The notes under the pieces are model-generated. The model saw only the letters and a program-made list of their open reading frames with translations, was not told the origin of the DNA and made no database searches. A DNA stretch of 64,000 nucleotides from Verrucomicrobiota bacterium (GTDB lineage Bacteria > Verrucomicrobiota > Verrucomicrobiia > Opitutales > Puniceicoccaceae): contig JBCDMB010000013.1 in NCBI GenBank assembly GCA_038744685.1, forward strand, positions 1 through 64,000, read 5' to 3'. Below, piece after piece: positions 18,078-27,745 of the stretch. Numbering within the stretch: position 1 is the stretch's first letter; each line of letters opens with the position of its first letter. A program made the translations under genes and the position numbers.

Positions 18078-20522
18078 ATGAAAAATACCCCTCAAAAAAT
18101 GAATGAAGCCATAGCACTACTCGGCATGGTCGCTTTGGCGTTGGGAAACGCCATCGCTGACGATCTTCACCCGGACACACCCCGCTTTACAGCCGAACAG
18201 GTCTTGAATGGTGAGTTTCCGGGACGAAAAGCATCACCCACGGTAGAGGCCATCCATGACGCGACTGGGTTTGCCTTTGATCGCCTCTACAGTGTTCCGG
18301 CTCCAGGAGTCCATCCGCGTATCTTGTTTGGTCCGGATGACTTACCGCGGATACGCAGCCAAATTGAAAGAAGCAAACATGCTTCCAAAGTGCTGTCCGA
18401 CATGCGTATCCGCACGGACAAAACACTGTCCGAAGGTTGGGTTGCCGAGGTGTATCGGGACTTGGCGGCCGGTGGGACCGATGGATTTGTCAAGCTGGCC
18501 GAAGGGTCGCAAAAACAGATTGATCAGTTAAGTGATACTCTGGAAGACGTGGCCTTTTTGGCCTTGTTCGATGACGACCTAGTAACCGGAGAGCGTAATG
18601 CAGCCGCCATTACCTCCTACGCTCGGTGGCTACAACCTCAGGTGGATGAAGCTTCCCTGCAGCCTCAGGCAGGCAATCATTCCGTGCTGATCCGCTACAT
18701 CACGGGCAGGGATGGCGGGCTCGGTTTTATGTATGATTTTTCACAGCCGTTCATGAACGAGGAACAAACCGAAACGGTTCGACACCTCATCGCCTCGGTC
18801 ACTCATGGACGTTACGGGCTGGGCATGGATTTACCGCCTCATTGGGTGAACTGGAATTTTATCGGATTCGGCCTCTATTTCCCACTCACCGCACTGGCGA
18901 TCGAGGGAGAAGAAGGCTATGACCCACGCATTTACCAGCGGGGAGCCGAGCTGGCGGAGAACTATATCTTATACGGAACCTCGGAAAACGGAGTCGGAAC
19001 CGAGGCAATGGGTTACCATACGGGTGGCTTGAAGGCGACCGCACTCATGATGATCGCGATGGCCAATCGAGGGGACAATATCTTCACTCTGGAACGCTGG
19101 CGGCGCGTGCTCGACACCTGGGCGATCCATGCCATGCAACCCTATGGTCAAGAATGGGTCAGCAGTGGCGACCTGGGCTCCTTTCCGCCTGCTGAACGAT
19201 TGGTTGAAGTCGCTCGGTTCTTCTTTCCGGAAGACGAGCGAATCGCGTTTGTGGAACAAAACCTAGAGGATAAACGCTCTCTGGATCACTACATGTCGCT
19301 GCGGTGGTTACAACTGGTTTGCCCACCCGACCTCGACGATGAGATGGAGGGCTTGAGCATGGCCCAATTCGGTTTGCCGGAGACCTTGTTTGATGAGCAG
19401 CGTGGGAAATTATTCACTCGAACCGGCTGGGGCGAAGAGGATCTATATCTTCAGGTAGTTTGCCGAAGCGACACGATCTTTGCCTCTCACGACCATGCGG
19501 ACCGAGGAGCCTTCTACCTAACCTCCCATGGGCAACCTTGGGCGGTGAGTTCCATGCGCTCGATCGAGTCGCAATACCTGAATGTCGTTACGATCAATGG
19601 GCGAGGACAGAGCCATTATGCGCCACCGGGCAAGTGGATTGAGGTGTCTGATACACCCGAGGCTACCTTTGCCGTGGTGGATACCAAATACTGCTATGAC
19701 TGGCGGTGGATGAAAACCAGTTTTCTCATAACCGATGAACAACTGGAAAACGAACCGTGGTTGGAGTGGACCCGTGAGCATCGGGATCGACTGCTTTCGC
19801 ACACGCCCCGCGAACTATGGGAACGCGACCCTTTGCCCGTTGTGACGGAGTTTTACGAAGGTTACATGGCGGGAAACCCACGGTTTTGGACTTCGGAGGA
19901 TTCCTGGGTAATCCGTGCACCCCACTACCCCGTCGAAAAGTCCTTCCGCACGATCGGACTGATCAAGGGCGAGCGTCCGTATGTCCTGATTGCGGATGAC
20001 ATCCGCAAGGACGATGCCGAGAATTCCTATCAATGGCGTATGCGTATGCCGAACTGGATTGAAGCTTACGATATTTCTGCGGATGAGGCTTTGTTGGGAC
20101 GCATCTCCGAAAGGCGTGACACTTCCTATCGCCCCCAAGTGGCTCACAATAGAAGTGGACGTCCCCTACCTCAGAAAGGTCAGCCGATGTTGTTGGTTCG
20201 AGTGCTGCAGGCAAACCAGCCGGATATTCCCACCTATCAGGATAGCATGGCACTAGAGACCGTTGGCTTCGTGCGGCATGACGACACATTCCAATTCCAT
20301 GGGCGAAAGATGGGAATGGGCAAACGCCTCATGGTTCCCAGCCGATCCGTCGAGCCGGGATACAAGATTCTGCTTTTTCCGCATCGCCATGGCGATCCAT
20401 TGCCAACGACCGAGCTAACCGATGATGGGACGAAGTTAACGGTCGCTTGGGAAGACCAAAAGGATGTCTTCGCGCTGTCCGTGAATGAAAAAGGTCGCAC
20501 CGTATTTGAGCTGGAAAAATAG
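18078..20522 (+). CDS. Secreted heparinase II/III-like polysaccharide lyase
   Basis: ATG at 18078 is chosen over a TTG that would overlap the previous stop. The 814-residue protein has a signal peptide ending near residue 27 (after GNAIA). It shows the shared leader element RFTAEQVLNGEFPGR, the boundary motif SVPAPGVHPRILFGP, the toroid and the sandwich loop HDHADRG at residues 471-477. The end has DDIRKDDAE and LLFPHRHGDPLP. It is very close along its full length to the protein at 59549, so the two are recent paralogues. It should cut a uronate-containing polysaccharide by beta-elimination outside the cytoplasm. It sits in the tight run from the symporter to the sulfatase. Confidence 0.83.
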   Translation: MKNTPQKMNEAIALLGMVALALGNAIADDLHPDTPRFTAEQVLNGEFPGRKASPTVEAIHDATGFAFDRLYSVPAPGVHPRILFGPDDLPRIRSQIERSKHASKVLSDMRIRTDKTLSEGWVAEVYRDLAAGGTDGFVKLAEGSQKQIDQLSDTLEDVAFLALFDDDLVTGERNAAAITSYARWLQPQVDEASLQPQAGNHSVLIRYITGRDGGLGFMYDFSQPFMNEEQTETVRHLIASVTHGRYGLGMDLPPHWVNWNFIGFGLYFPLTALAIEGEEGYDPRIYQRGAELAENYILYGTSENGVGTEAMGYHTGGLKATALMMIAMANRGDNIFTLERWRRVLDTWAIHAMQPYGQEWVSSGDLGSFPPAERLVEVARFFFPEDERIAFVEQNLEDKRSLDHYMSLRWLQLVCPPDLDDEMEGLSMAQFGLPETLFDEQRGKLFTRTGWGEEDLYLQVVCRSDTIFASHDHADRGAFYLTSHGQPWAVSSMRSIESQYLNVVTINGRGQSHYAPPGKWIEVSDTPEATFAVVDTKYCYDWRWMKTSFLITDEQLENEPWLEWTREHRDRLLSHTPRELWERDPLPVVTEFYEGYMAGNPRFWTSEDSWVIRAPHYPVEKSFRTIGLIKGERPYVLIADDIRKDDAENSYQWRMRMPNWIEAYDISADEALLGRISERRDTSYRPQVAHNRSGRPLPQKGQPMLLVRVLQANQPDIPTYQDSMALETVGFVRHDDTFQFHGRKMGMGKRLMVPSRSVEPGYKILLFPHRHGDPLPTTELTDDGTKLTVAWEDQKDVFALSVNEKGRTVFELEK

Positions 20523-20528
20523 ACGAAA

Positions 20529-20536
20529 AAGGAGAG
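20529..20536 (+). promoter_or_regulatory. Ribosome binding site deciding a GTG start
   Basis: AAGGAGAG lies 7 bases before the GTG at 20544. It is one of the clearest Shine-Dalgarno sites in the window and fixes the unusual start of the GHL6-type gene. Confidence 0.75.
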
Positions 20537-20543
20537 ACCTACG

Positions 20544-22619
20544 GTGAGAATCAAGTGGATGGATGATGAGCTGGTGAAGCTCTCGATCAACTTTCACTGG
20601 CATAGCTTCATGGAGGTGAGCAGCCAGTATGATGCGGATAAATTCATCGCGAATCTTAAGCAAACCGGCGTCAAGACGGTGACCATCGAAGCGAAATGCG
20701 GGATCGGATATACCTACTATCCCTCGAAATACGGTCTCCCTCATCCGCAGTTGAAATCTGACTACTTCGGAGAGCGTCTGAAGGTTCTCAAGGAAAACGG
20801 ATTTCGTGTCATCGCTTACTTCAGCCTGGGCATGGACGGAGTCAATTGTATCGGGCACGATGACTACGTGAAGTCATGGTGCACGAAGAAGAAACACGAA
20901 TTGGACAGCATCGTGATGCTGAACCTCAACTCTGGGATCTACGACAAAGTCATTCTTCCGCAGATGAAGGAAATCCTGGAAGGATACGACATCGATGCTT
21001 TCTGGATGGATATATTCTCCAACGACCCCTACTGGGGCACCAACGAAGACGGCTATACCAAGAGGTTGTATTACGAATGGCTCAAAAACTTCTCACACGA
21101 GAAGGGCAAAGACACGAGCTTTGCTCAGTTTCAGATCCGTCATACCGAATTGTTACGAAAAAAGATTGCAGACGACCTCGCCGAATACCGGAAGACCGTT
21201 CCCTTTGCCCTTAACTCATCCTATCGTTATGCCAGACAGGAGGGAATCGTAACGGATTACCTGAGTCGGGATGCGGTCGAAACCCATTGTGGCAACCCCC
21301 TCGAAGGCAGCTATGTAAGCCGGTTCTTTGCGTCGACCAACTACTCCTCGTATATCGACATTCCCGTCTGCAATGATTGGGGAAAGTGGAACTACAAAAA
21401 CTCCGACGTCCTGTTGCGGGAAGCTCTTTGTATCCTCACGGGAGGATCCACCGTCAACATTTATGATCCCCTGTGCTCGACCGGGATGTATGATGATGAT
21501 CGGTGTAAACGGATATCCGGGGTTCTGTCTGAGATAAGAGAACGTGAGCCATGGTTCAAGAATGCAAGCCACGAACCGGAGGTCTACCTGTTGTCCTGCT
21601 CCGAGAGTGATGAAGTCAACAGCATGAACTTTCTCTCCGATTCGGACGGATCACAAACGGATATGGTGGATCAGCTTAACTTGTCCTTTGTCGTCCAAGC
21701 ACATCAGGTCGCTGCCAATATATTGGCCACCGAAAGCTATAACTATGGAGCGTGCAGCGAGATTGGTTTGTCCAAAGTTTGCGCTAAAGATACCACCAAA
21801 GTCATCATCTGCCCATTTTCTCCTGTAATCAATGATCAGCTCCACCGGGAGTTAGAGGCATTCGTGAAACGGGGAGGAATTCTCGTTCTTGCCGGCGAGA
21901 TCGATCCGATACTGATGGAGCTTTGTGGCATCGACTCTTTAGCCAAATCGAGCGGGAAGATGTGTTATCTGCGGGTCGAAGAGCCTCTGCTCGAGGGAGA
22001 GGTGATCGACCAGCTCCCCGTTCCAGTGATGACTAAACGCATGACCTTTGACGTGGATCAAGGAACTGTGCTGGCGAGAACCGGTCCGGTCAGACATGAG
22101 GAACACCATGACGAAAACTATATCTGGGGTTATCCGGAACCGAGCTATGAATATGATAGTGTTGGCATTCTAAAAACAAAGAAGGGCAAAGGAAGCATCC
22201 TCTATTTTGGTTTCCATCTCTTTGAAGCCTACGGCAAATCGCCCTCCCATGACCTAAGCTCTATCCTAAAGGAGTCCTTGAAGACCTGCGGTTTCCGCCA
22301 AGAGTTCTACAACAAGGAAAACCAGCACCTCGAAATCTCAAAATGGGGCGACGGAGAGAAGCAATGGCTTCACATCGTCAACATGACGAACCTCTACGAA
22401 AAACTGGACAATCCATCGAGCAATAAGATGAATCCCGCCCGCCGTGTTTCCAAGCTACGGTCCATTCGCGTCCATTCAAAATCGCAGAGACCGCAGAGAG
22501 CAACATTGCAACCAGCAGGTCTAATCTGCAAGATTCTTGAAGGTGATGAGCATAGAGAGTGGTATGTGGAGATTCCCGAGCTCCATGTTCATCAGATTCT
22601 GGAACTGCAGACCCAATGA
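20544..22619 (+). CDS. GHL6-type putative glycoside hydrolase with glutamine-amidotransferase-like domain
   Basis: The 691-residue protein starts with GTG. Its first 350 residues resemble hypothetical glycosyl hydrolase 6 (GHL6), a GH29/GH42-related TIM barrel: INFHWHSFMEVSSQYDADKF, GVKTVTIEAKCGIGYTYYPS, and YDIDAFWMDIFSND with a candidate acidic catalytic residue. The middle (about 410-480) is like the beta-galactosidase trimerisation or class-I amidotransferase fold (VIICPFSPVIN, AFVKRGGILVLAGEID). No signal peptide is present, so it acts inside the cell. Its substrate is unknown; the neighbours suggest a fucose- or galactose-type linkage. Its stop overlaps the sulfatase start by 4 bp (ATGA), which indicates translational coupling. 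Confidence 0.72.
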   Translation: MRIKWMDDELVKLSINFHWHSFMEVSSQYDADKFIANLKQTGVKTVTIEAKCGIGYTYYPSKYGLPHPQLKSDYFGERLKVLKENGFRVIAYFSLGMDGVNCIGHDDYVKSWCTKKKHELDSIVMLNLNSGIYDKVILPQMKEILEGYDIDAFWMDIFSNDPYWGTNEDGYTKRLYYEWLKNFSHEKGKDTSFAQFQIRHTELLRKKIADDLAEYRKTVPFALNSSYRYARQEGIVTDYLSRDAVETHCGNPLEGSYVSRFFASTNYSSYIDIPVCNDWGKWNYKNSDVLLREALCILTGGSTVNIYDPLCSTGMYDDDRCKRISGVLSEIREREPWFKNASHEPEVYLLSCSESDEVNSMNFLSDSDGSQTDMVDQLNLSFVVQAHQVAANILATESYNYGACSEIGLSKVCAKDTTKVIICPFSPVINDQLHRELEAFVKRGGILVLAGEIDPILMELCGIDSLAKSSGKMCYLRVEEPLLEGEVIDQLPVPVMTKRMTFDVDQGTVLARTGPVRHEEHHDENYIWGYPEPSYEYDSVGILKTKKGKGSILYFGFHLFEAYGKSPSHDLSSILKESLKTCGFRQEFYNKENQHLEISKWGDGEKQWLHIVNMTNLYEKLDNPSSNKMNPARRVSKLRSIRVHSKSQRPQRATLQPAGLICKILEGDEHREWYVEIPELHVHQILELQTQ

Positions 22620-24085
22620 AATCTCCGAATACCCTTCTTGCTTCGATCAGTTTTTTACTGATGGGCCTCATTGGTCCACAGAATTTAGAAGCCTCTGCCT
22701 CCTCTCCGACGGATCATACCAACTTTGTTATCATCCTCGCGGATGATCTCGGCTATGGTGATTTGGGCTGTTACGGCGGAGCACGAGGGTATCAAACTCC
22801 AGAGATCGACCGGATGGCCGCTGAGGGGGTGCTATTAACGGATTTCTATGCGCCGGACTCCATCTGCACCCCATCGCGCGCCGGACTGCTGACAGGTAGG
22901 TTGGCCGAGCGAATGGCCACCGACATGAAGGTATTTTTTCCCTGGAGTCTGACTGGGATGCCGGAGGAGGAGGTAACGATTGCGGAAATGCTCAAAACAA
23001 AAGGATATGCCACCGCAATGATCGGCAAGTGGCACCTGGGACATCTGCCTCAGTTTCTACCGACAGAGCAGGGATTTGATCTGTTCTGGGGAATCCCCTA
23101 CAGCAACGACATGTCACAGGATGGCGGTGTACCCGCAGCGGATGATGTCAGGTTTTTCGAGGGTATGACACTGGAGGATTATCAATCCTACCGGCCCAGC
23201 GCAAAAATGGAGGAAGACCCTGATTATAGAGGTTTTAGAGATCCTAAATACAGAGTCTTTCGCAACAAGGTGCCACTCATGTCTGGCACGGAAGTGACCG
23301 AGTGGCCCGTCGATCAGGCTGAATTGACGAGGAGATACACGGAGAAAGCCGTCGAGTTCATCGAAGCGAATGCGGACCGACCGTTCTTTTTTGTTCTGGC
23401 CCATACGATGCCTCACATCCCCTTGTTTGTTTCCGAGAAATTCAGTGGCGAATCGGAAAGAGGACTCTACGGGGATGTGATCGAAGAGATGGACTGGTCA
23501 GTCGGTCGGGTTTTAGAAACCCTTCGATCTTACGGTTTGGACGAGAATACCCTCGTCGTTTTCACCTCCGATAACGGACCGTGGAAAAGTATGGGAGAGA
23601 ACGGCGGTTCCGCGGGGCCGTTTCGCGATGGGAAAGGCAGTAGTTACGAAGGCGGATTTCGCGTTCCGGGTATTTTCTGGTTGCCGGGTAGCATTCCCGC
23701 CGGGAAAACGTCTGCCTTTATCTCTTCCCAGCTGGATCTTTTGCCAACATTCGCCGCAATCTCCGGCGCAGAGATTCCGGATCGCCCACTCGACGGCGTG
23801 AACATTAGCCAAGCGCTGGCCGGTAACAAAAATGATCTGCCTGAGGTCTTTGTCTACAACAACCGGAATGTGATTCGGATGGGAAACTGGAAGTATCGGA
23901 AAGGCCTCACCCATGGCATCTGGTCAGGGTATCCACGGGACTTCGAGAACCCCGAGGTGGAGCAGCTTTTCAACCTGGAAGACGATCCAGGAGAGCAGGT
24001 CAACCTCATCGAGCAATACCCTGAGAAAACTGACGCGTTGAAGAGCTACTTGAATCAGTTCCGAACGCAGGCTTTTGATCAGTAA
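22616..24085 (+). CDS. Secreted type I sulfatase (S1 family)
   Basis: ATG at 22616 overlaps the previous stop by 4 bp and gives a 489-residue protein with a signal peptide cut near residue 27 (after LEASA). Type I sulfatase features are complete: metal-binding DD at 43-44 (LADDLGYGD), the sulfatase signature CTPSR with Cys84 as the residue oxidised to formylglycine, GKWHLG, and TSDNGPW further on. Catalysis hydrolyses sulfate esters on the glycan. Maturation needs a formylglycine-generating enzyme or anSME, neither of which is encoded here. It is the only sulfatase in the window, few for such a large island. It closes the tight run starting at 14447; a weak hairpin follows at 24124. Confidence 0.93.
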   Translation: MKSPNTLLASISFLLMGLIGPQNLEASASSPTDHTNFVIILADDLGYGDLGCYGGARGYQTPEIDRMAAEGVLLTDFYAPDSICTPSRAGLLTGRLAERMATDMKVFFPWSLTGMPEEEVTIAEMLKTKGYATAMIGKWHLGHLPQFLPTEQGFDLFWGIPYSNDMSQDGGVPAADDVRFFEGMTLEDYQSYRPSAKMEEDPDYRGFRDPKYRVFRNKVPLMSGTEVTEWPVDQAELTRRYTEKAVEFIEANADRPFFFVLAHTMPHIPLFVSEKFSGESERGLYGDVIEEMDWSVGRVLETLRSYGLDENTLVVFTSDNGPWKSMGENGGSAGPFRDGKGSSYEGGFRVPGIFWLPGSIPAGKTSAFISSQLDLLPTFAAISGAEIPDRPLDGVNISQALAGNKNDLPEVFVYNNRNVIRMGNWKYRKGLTHGIWSGYPRDFENPEVEQLFNLEDDPGEQVNLIEQYPEKTDALKSYLNQFRTQAFDQ

Positions 24086-24123
24086 GAGGATCGACTTGCA
24101 TGAGTTGGAAATGTCCCAGAAAG

Positions 24124-24150
24124 AGAGCTGACGGTATTTTCCGTCGCTCT
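24124..24150 (+). terminator. Possible weak terminator hairpin
   Basis: AGAGC and GACGG pair with CCGTC and GCTCT around a TATTTT loop, giving a 10-bp stem with one bulged T. The tail (TTCGTCGATTTT) is only partly T-rich. It lies 38 bp after the sulfatase stop, inside a 246-bp gap. Confidence 0.45.
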
Positions 24151-24331
24151 TTCGTCGATTTTAACAGGCACTCTGTTCGTTTGAACCCGACTCTTGTGAT
24201 TGAGAAACTGGGAGGAAACACGACAGGATGGTATGAAGTACCGTCAATGAAATTTGATCCGCCTGATGGTTTTTGATACTGATCTACCTTGCCGAAGCCA
24301 ACTCATAAAACCCCTCCATCAGTCCAAGTTC

Positions 24332-25000
24332 ATGCAGCTCCCAAGCAACGACACCACCCGGTTCGAAAAAATTAAGAACCAGCTGTATACTCCTGTCGTG
24401 GGTGATATCCTCGACCAACTGGGCTGTTACCACCAATTTCTGCCTAGAGAGGTACAGCCGCTGCGAGAAGAGATGGTAGTTGTCGGACGGGCAATGCCCG
24501 CGCTGATCATTGACGTTCACGGGGAGCAGGAAAGGCCCTTCGGACTGCTCACTGACTCACTCGACCAACTGGAACGCGGCGAAGTTTACGTTGCCGGTGG
24601 TGGCACGGGGCGTTGTGCCTACTGGGGAGAGATCCTCACCGCGACCGCCAAAAGCCGCGGTGCTGTTGGTGCTGTTGTGCATGGACCCCATCGAGACACC
24701 CCAAAAGTATTGGAGCAAAACTGGCCCGTCTTTAGCACGGGCCGCTACGCGCAGGATTCGGGTGTGCGGACCCAAGTGGCCGCCTACCGTTGCCCAATTG
24801 AAATCGGCGGGGTTTGGATTGAACCGGGCGACCTTGTTTTTGGAGATCTGGACGGCGTGCTGATCGTTCCTCGCAAACACGAAGAAGAGGTTCTTACCCG
24901 CGCATTCGAGAAGGCCTCGGCCGAGAATCTTGTTCGGAAACAGATTGAAGAAAACGGGATGAGCAGCACAGAGGCCTTCAAGAAATATGGCGTGCTTTAA
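24332..25000 (+). CDS. RraA family protein, putative 4-hydroxy-2-oxo-acid aldolase/demethylmenaquinone methyltransferase-like
   Basis: From the ATG at 24332 the protein has 222 residues, normal for the RraA fold. An upstream TTG would add 26 residues with no family match. Motifs are VVVGRAMP at 50-56, [12 protein letters not shown] at 89-100, and GPHRD with R121 and D122, the arginine and metal-binding aspartate conserved in HMG/CHA-type aldolases. VEPGDLV-like and DLDGVLIVP segments follow. Family members cleave 4-hydroxy-2-oxo acids, or act as RNase E inhibitors in E. coli. The neighbouring UxaA-type dehydratase and SDR make an aldolase or lyase step in sugar-acid breakdown more likely. It is cytoplasmic; 33 bp separate it from the next gene. 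Confidence 0.83.
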   Translation: MQLPSNDTTRFEKIKNQLYTPVVGDILDQLGCYHQFLPREVQPLREEMVVVGRAMPALIIDVHGEQERPFGLLTDSLDQLERGEVYVAGGGTGRCAYWGEILTATAKSRGAVGAVVHGPHRDTPKVLEQNWPVFSTGRYAQDSGVRTQVAAYRCPIEIGGVWIEPGDLVFGDLDGVLIVPRKHEEEVLTRAFEKASAENLVRKQIEENGMSSTEAFKKYGVL

Positions 25001-25033
25001 ATCCAGAGGCGCACTCAAAATCGGTAAGAGACC

Positions 25034-25384
25034 ATGACATCTGAGGCAGAAACACCGGTAAAGGCATTCGTAATCGATCGACGAGACAATACTGCAACAG
25101 CATTGGAATCTATCCGTAAAGGCGAAAGAATTTTATTTGTTGGGGATTCGAACATGAAGTGCCTGATCGCCATTGAAGACATTCGAGCGGAACACAAATT
25201 GGCTTTGAGACCGATATCGAAGGATTCAGCCGTAGTAAAATACGGCATGCCGATAGGTCATGCCACCCGACCTATTGCTGCGGGAGAATGGATACACCTG
25301 CATAACTGTGGGAGCAACTATGACGAGCGCTCCAACCACTTGGATACCGAATCAGGTGCTCCTTCTGATATCGATTATGTCTAA
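25034..25384 (+). CDS. UxaA-type dehydratase, small (SAF domain) subunit
   Basis: The 116-residue protein corresponds to the N-terminal SAF domain of altronate/galactarate dehydratases. The diagnostic end segment [18 protein letters not shown] is followed by HLHN, a metal-binding histidine pair. In E. coli UxaA this domain is fused to the large domain. Here it is a separate gene whose stop overlaps the large-subunit start by 8 bp, so the two are surely made together. Split versions are known, for example sulfolactate sulfo-lyase SuyA/SuyB and various sugar-acid dehydratases. The substrate is therefore open: altronate, fuconate or another aldonate would fit the island. Confidence 0.85.
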   Translation: MTSEAETPVKAFVIDRRDNTATALESIRKGERILFVGDSNMKCLIAIEDIRAEHKLALRPISKDSAVVKYGMPIGHATRPIAAGEWIHLHNCGSNYDERSNHLDTESGAPSDIDYV

Positions 25385-26594
25385 GAGTTTTCCAGATCTT
25401 CAGTGGACGGGCTACCGGCGTCTCGACGGACGCAAGGGCGTCCGTAACATCACCCTCGTCATCTACACCGTCGAGTGTGCTAAATTCGTTGCCGAAGGGA
25501 TCGCCCACGGGGAAGACAGCGCGCACGTAATCGGATTTTCCGGATGCTATGATAACGCCTATGCCATCCGCATGCTCCTGGCGCTGGCTCGTCATCCAAA
25601 CGTCGGCGCGGTCCTCTCTGTTGGGCTTGGGTGCGAATACACACAGCCAGCCAGAATCGCCCGAATCGTTGAAAAATCGGGAAGGCCCTCCGACCATTTT
25701 TTCATCCAGGATCACGGCGGCACCCGGTCTAGCATCTTGAAAGGCAAGGAGGATTTGCACCGACTACAGCAGGAATCTGAGGCTCAATTAGAAAAGGTGC
25801 CGATGGGACTCGGAGATCTCTTGATCGGCTGCGAGTGTGGTGGTTCAGATGCGACTTCGGGTTTGGCCGGAAATCCAGTCGTCGGGCGTATGTTTGACCG
25901 ACTCATCGAAACAGGAGGCCAGGCGCTTTTTGAGGAAATTGTCGAGCAAATCGGCCTGAAGGATATCTTGCTTTCTCGAGCAAAGAACCCTGAAGTGCGC
26001 AAACAACTCGCTCACACCTATGCGAAGGCTGAGAGGTATTGTCGGGATGTCCGCCAATACTCCGCATCGCCGGGGAACTTTGCAGGGGGGTTGACGACGA
26101 TCGAGGAAAAGAGTCTCGGAGCCTTCGCTAAGAGCGGAAGCCACCCTATCGAGGGGATCATCAAAGTGTCACAGAGTCCTTCTCACGCAGGCCTCTGGCT
26201 CATGGATAGCGTGCCCGACGAGCATTTCATGCAGTTTGGCTACACCAACCCTAACGATTCTGAAGGTTTGATGGATTTGATCTCATCTGGAGCACAGATT
26301 GTCCTTTTCGTAACCGGGCGCGGCAGTGTAATCGGTAGTCCGATATCGCCGTTGGTCAAAATCACCGGAAACAGTCGAACCTACGCACGGATGAAGGAGG
26401 ATATGGACTTCGATGCTGGTCGCGTTCTCACTGGCGAAATCAGCTTGGACGATGCTGCAGAAGAACTTATTGAGCTGATCGTCTCGATTGCCGCCGGAGA
26501 GCCGAGTAAGCCAGAGGCTATCGGCCACCGCGAGTATTTCATTCCTTACAAACATCAGGACATCCCGAGCTTGGAAGCCGGTTGCCGAGAGTAA
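25377..26594 (+). CDS. UxaA-type dehydratase, large subunit
   Basis: ATG at 25377 starts a 405-residue protein with all large-domain hallmarks of the altronate/galactarate dehydratase family: [14 protein letters not shown] near the start, [14 protein letters not shown] in the middle, [18 protein letters not shown], and [11 protein letters not shown] near the end. The cysteines of the central motifs probably bind the iron cofactor. The enzyme should dehydrate a sugar acid to a 2-keto-3-deoxy acid with the small subunit encoded just upstream (8-bp overlap). An RraA-like gene before it and an SDR after it suggest a short catabolic pathway. Alternative identities are galactarate dehydratase or sulfolactate sulfo-lyase. 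Confidence 0.87.
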   Translation: MSKSFPDLQWTGYRRLDGRKGVRNITLVIYTVECAKFVAEGIAHGEDSAHVIGFSGCYDNAYAIRMLLALARHPNVGAVLSVGLGCEYTQPARIARIVEKSGRPSDHFFIQDHGGTRSSILKGKEDLHRLQQESEAQLEKVPMGLGDLLIGCECGGSDATSGLAGNPVVGRMFDRLIETGGQALFEEIVEQIGLKDILLSRAKNPEVRKQLAHTYAKAERYCRDVRQYSASPGNFAGGLTTIEEKSLGAFAKSGSHPIEGIIKVSQSPSHAGLWLMDSVPDEHFMQFGYTNPNDSEGLMDLISSGAQIVLFVTGRGSVIGSPISPLVKITGNSRTYARMKEDMDFDAGRVLTGEISLDDAAEELIELIVSIAAGEPSKPEAIGHREYFIPYKHQDIPSLEAGCRE

Positions 26595-26622
26595 GAGGAA
26601 ATAGATTTGAAGATGAAGCGAA

Positions 26623-26679
26623 CGTTAAACGTTGAACTTCGAACGTCCTATTTCAGCGTTGGATGTTCAACGTTCAATG
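26623..26679. repeat. Imperfect inverted repeat, CGTTGAAC type
   Basis: CGTTAAACGTTGAAC (26623-26637) matches the reverse complement of GTTCAACGTTCAATG (26665-26679) at 13 of 15 positions, with a 27-bp loop. It lies in the 133-bp gap between the dehydratase and SDR genes. It is unlike the REP units elsewhere and looks like a separate dispersed hairpin element. Confidence 0.6.
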
Positions 26680-26727
26680 TTGGACGAACGCCATCCCTTT
26701 TTTTTTAAAAATGGCCTAAGAACAACC

Positions 26728-27480
26728 ATGAATCCACCTAACCCATTTACACTCGAAGGCGAAACGGCCCTCATTACCGGTGGCGGTAGTGGCTTGGGCT
26801 ATGGGATGGCTGAGTGCTTCGTTCATTCGGGTGCAAAGGTCGTTATTGTCGGACGGAACGAAACGACTCTGTCTGAAGCCGTTGACGGTCTCGGAAACCG
26901 AGCGAGTTATCTCGTTCATGACGTGACTGACTTGGGCAGGGCCGATACTCTCATACAAGAAGCCGGGGACGTCAGCATCCTGATTAACAATGCGGGCGTG
27001 CACTTGAAAAAACCGGCCCATGAAACCACTCCCGAGAAATTTGCTGCAGTCATGCAGACGCACGTTAGTGCCGCCCAAGCTCTCACTCGCGCTGCCCTAC
27101 CCGCCATGTTGGAACGCCACCACGGCAACATTCTCTTTACGGCCTCAATGAGTGCGATTATAGGCATGCCTTCGGTTACCGCTTACTCAGCTGCCAAGAG
27201 TGCTCTGGTCGGAATGACCCGGTCCCTCACCGCAGAGGTCGCCAAAGACGGAATCCGAGTCAACGCCATCGCCCCTGGCTGGATCGAGACTCCAATGCTA
27301 CGTAAGGCCATTGGCGGCGATACTGAACGCACGAATAAGATTCTGAGTCGTACTCCGATGGAGCGTTTTGGCGACCCTTCCGATATCGGTTGGGCCGCCG
27401 TTTATCTCTGCAGCCCGGCCGCGCGTTTTGTATCAGGCGTGTTGTTACCAGTTGATGGCGGAGCAGCGATCGGGTTCTAG
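26728..27480 (+). CDS. SDR family oxidoreductase, sugar-acid dehydrogenase type
   Basis: A 250-residue classical SDR from the ATG at 26728; upstream codons run through a hairpin repeat and a poly-T tract and are not coding. Motifs are TGGGSGLG at 17-24, NNAG at 87-90, catalytic S140, and Y153/K157 of YSAAK, followed by APGWIETPM. This pattern is typical of gluconate 5-dehydrogenase and 2-keto-3-deoxy-sugar-acid dehydrogenases. It is cytoplasmic and follows the UxaA-type subunits by 133 bp. A role in oxidising the dehydratase product, for example in a fuconate-like pathway, is plausible but unproven. REP units begin 22 bp after its stop. Confidence 0.86.
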   Translation: MNPPNPFTLEGETALITGGGSGLGYGMAECFVHSGAKVVIVGRNETTLSEAVDGLGNRASYLVHDVTDLGRADTLIQEAGDVSILINNAGVHLKKPAHETTPEKFAAVMQTHVSAAQALTRAALPAMLERHHGNILFTASMSAIIGMPSVTAYSAAKSALVGMTRSLTAEVAKDGIRVNAIAPGWIETPMLRKAIGGDTERTNKILSRTPMERFGDPSDIGWAAVYLCSPAARFVSGVLLPVDGGAAIGF

Positions 27481-27501
27481 GGGAGAAGTCTCCTTTGCCA
27501 T

Positions 27502-27730
27502 CGTAGGGCCTCTTGCGTCTATCCTAGAAACGCGCGGCGTCGACACGAGGTCGAGCCCTACAGAGACGCGTATCGATGCCACCGTAGTGCCTCTGCTTGC
27601 AAATGGCGTTCTGCGTCGTCCAAAGTTAACGTTTACCAGAAGACTGCGCGGCATCGCGCGAGCACGAGCCCTACAAGCCGTGAACGATTTCCAATGTAGG
27701 GCCTTTGCTTGCAAAGTGCCGCCTGCGACA
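27502..27730. repeat. REP cluster upstream of RAYT (about five units)
   Basis: Alternating inverted units lie here: GTAG-headed units at about 27503, 27583 and 27696, and opposite units ending in GCCCTAC at about 27533-27562 and 27646-27675. The best unit has core TTTGCTTGCAAA between GGC and GCC, a hairpin next to GTAG. This is the classic REP layout recognised by RAYT proteins, and the cluster ends 16 bp before the RAYT start. Confidence 0.85.
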
Positions 27731-27745
27731 CCCATTCTTCCTTCC

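Noticed and set aside
22616-24085. A sulfatase-maturation enzyme next to the sulfatase
   Set aside because: No formylglycine-generating enzyme or radical SAM maturase was found in any frame near it or elsewhere in the window.
27368-27745. Long N-terminal extension of the RAYT protein
   Set aside because: It overlaps the SDR gene and runs through REP units; the family match begins at 27746, and the second copy starts at the same position.
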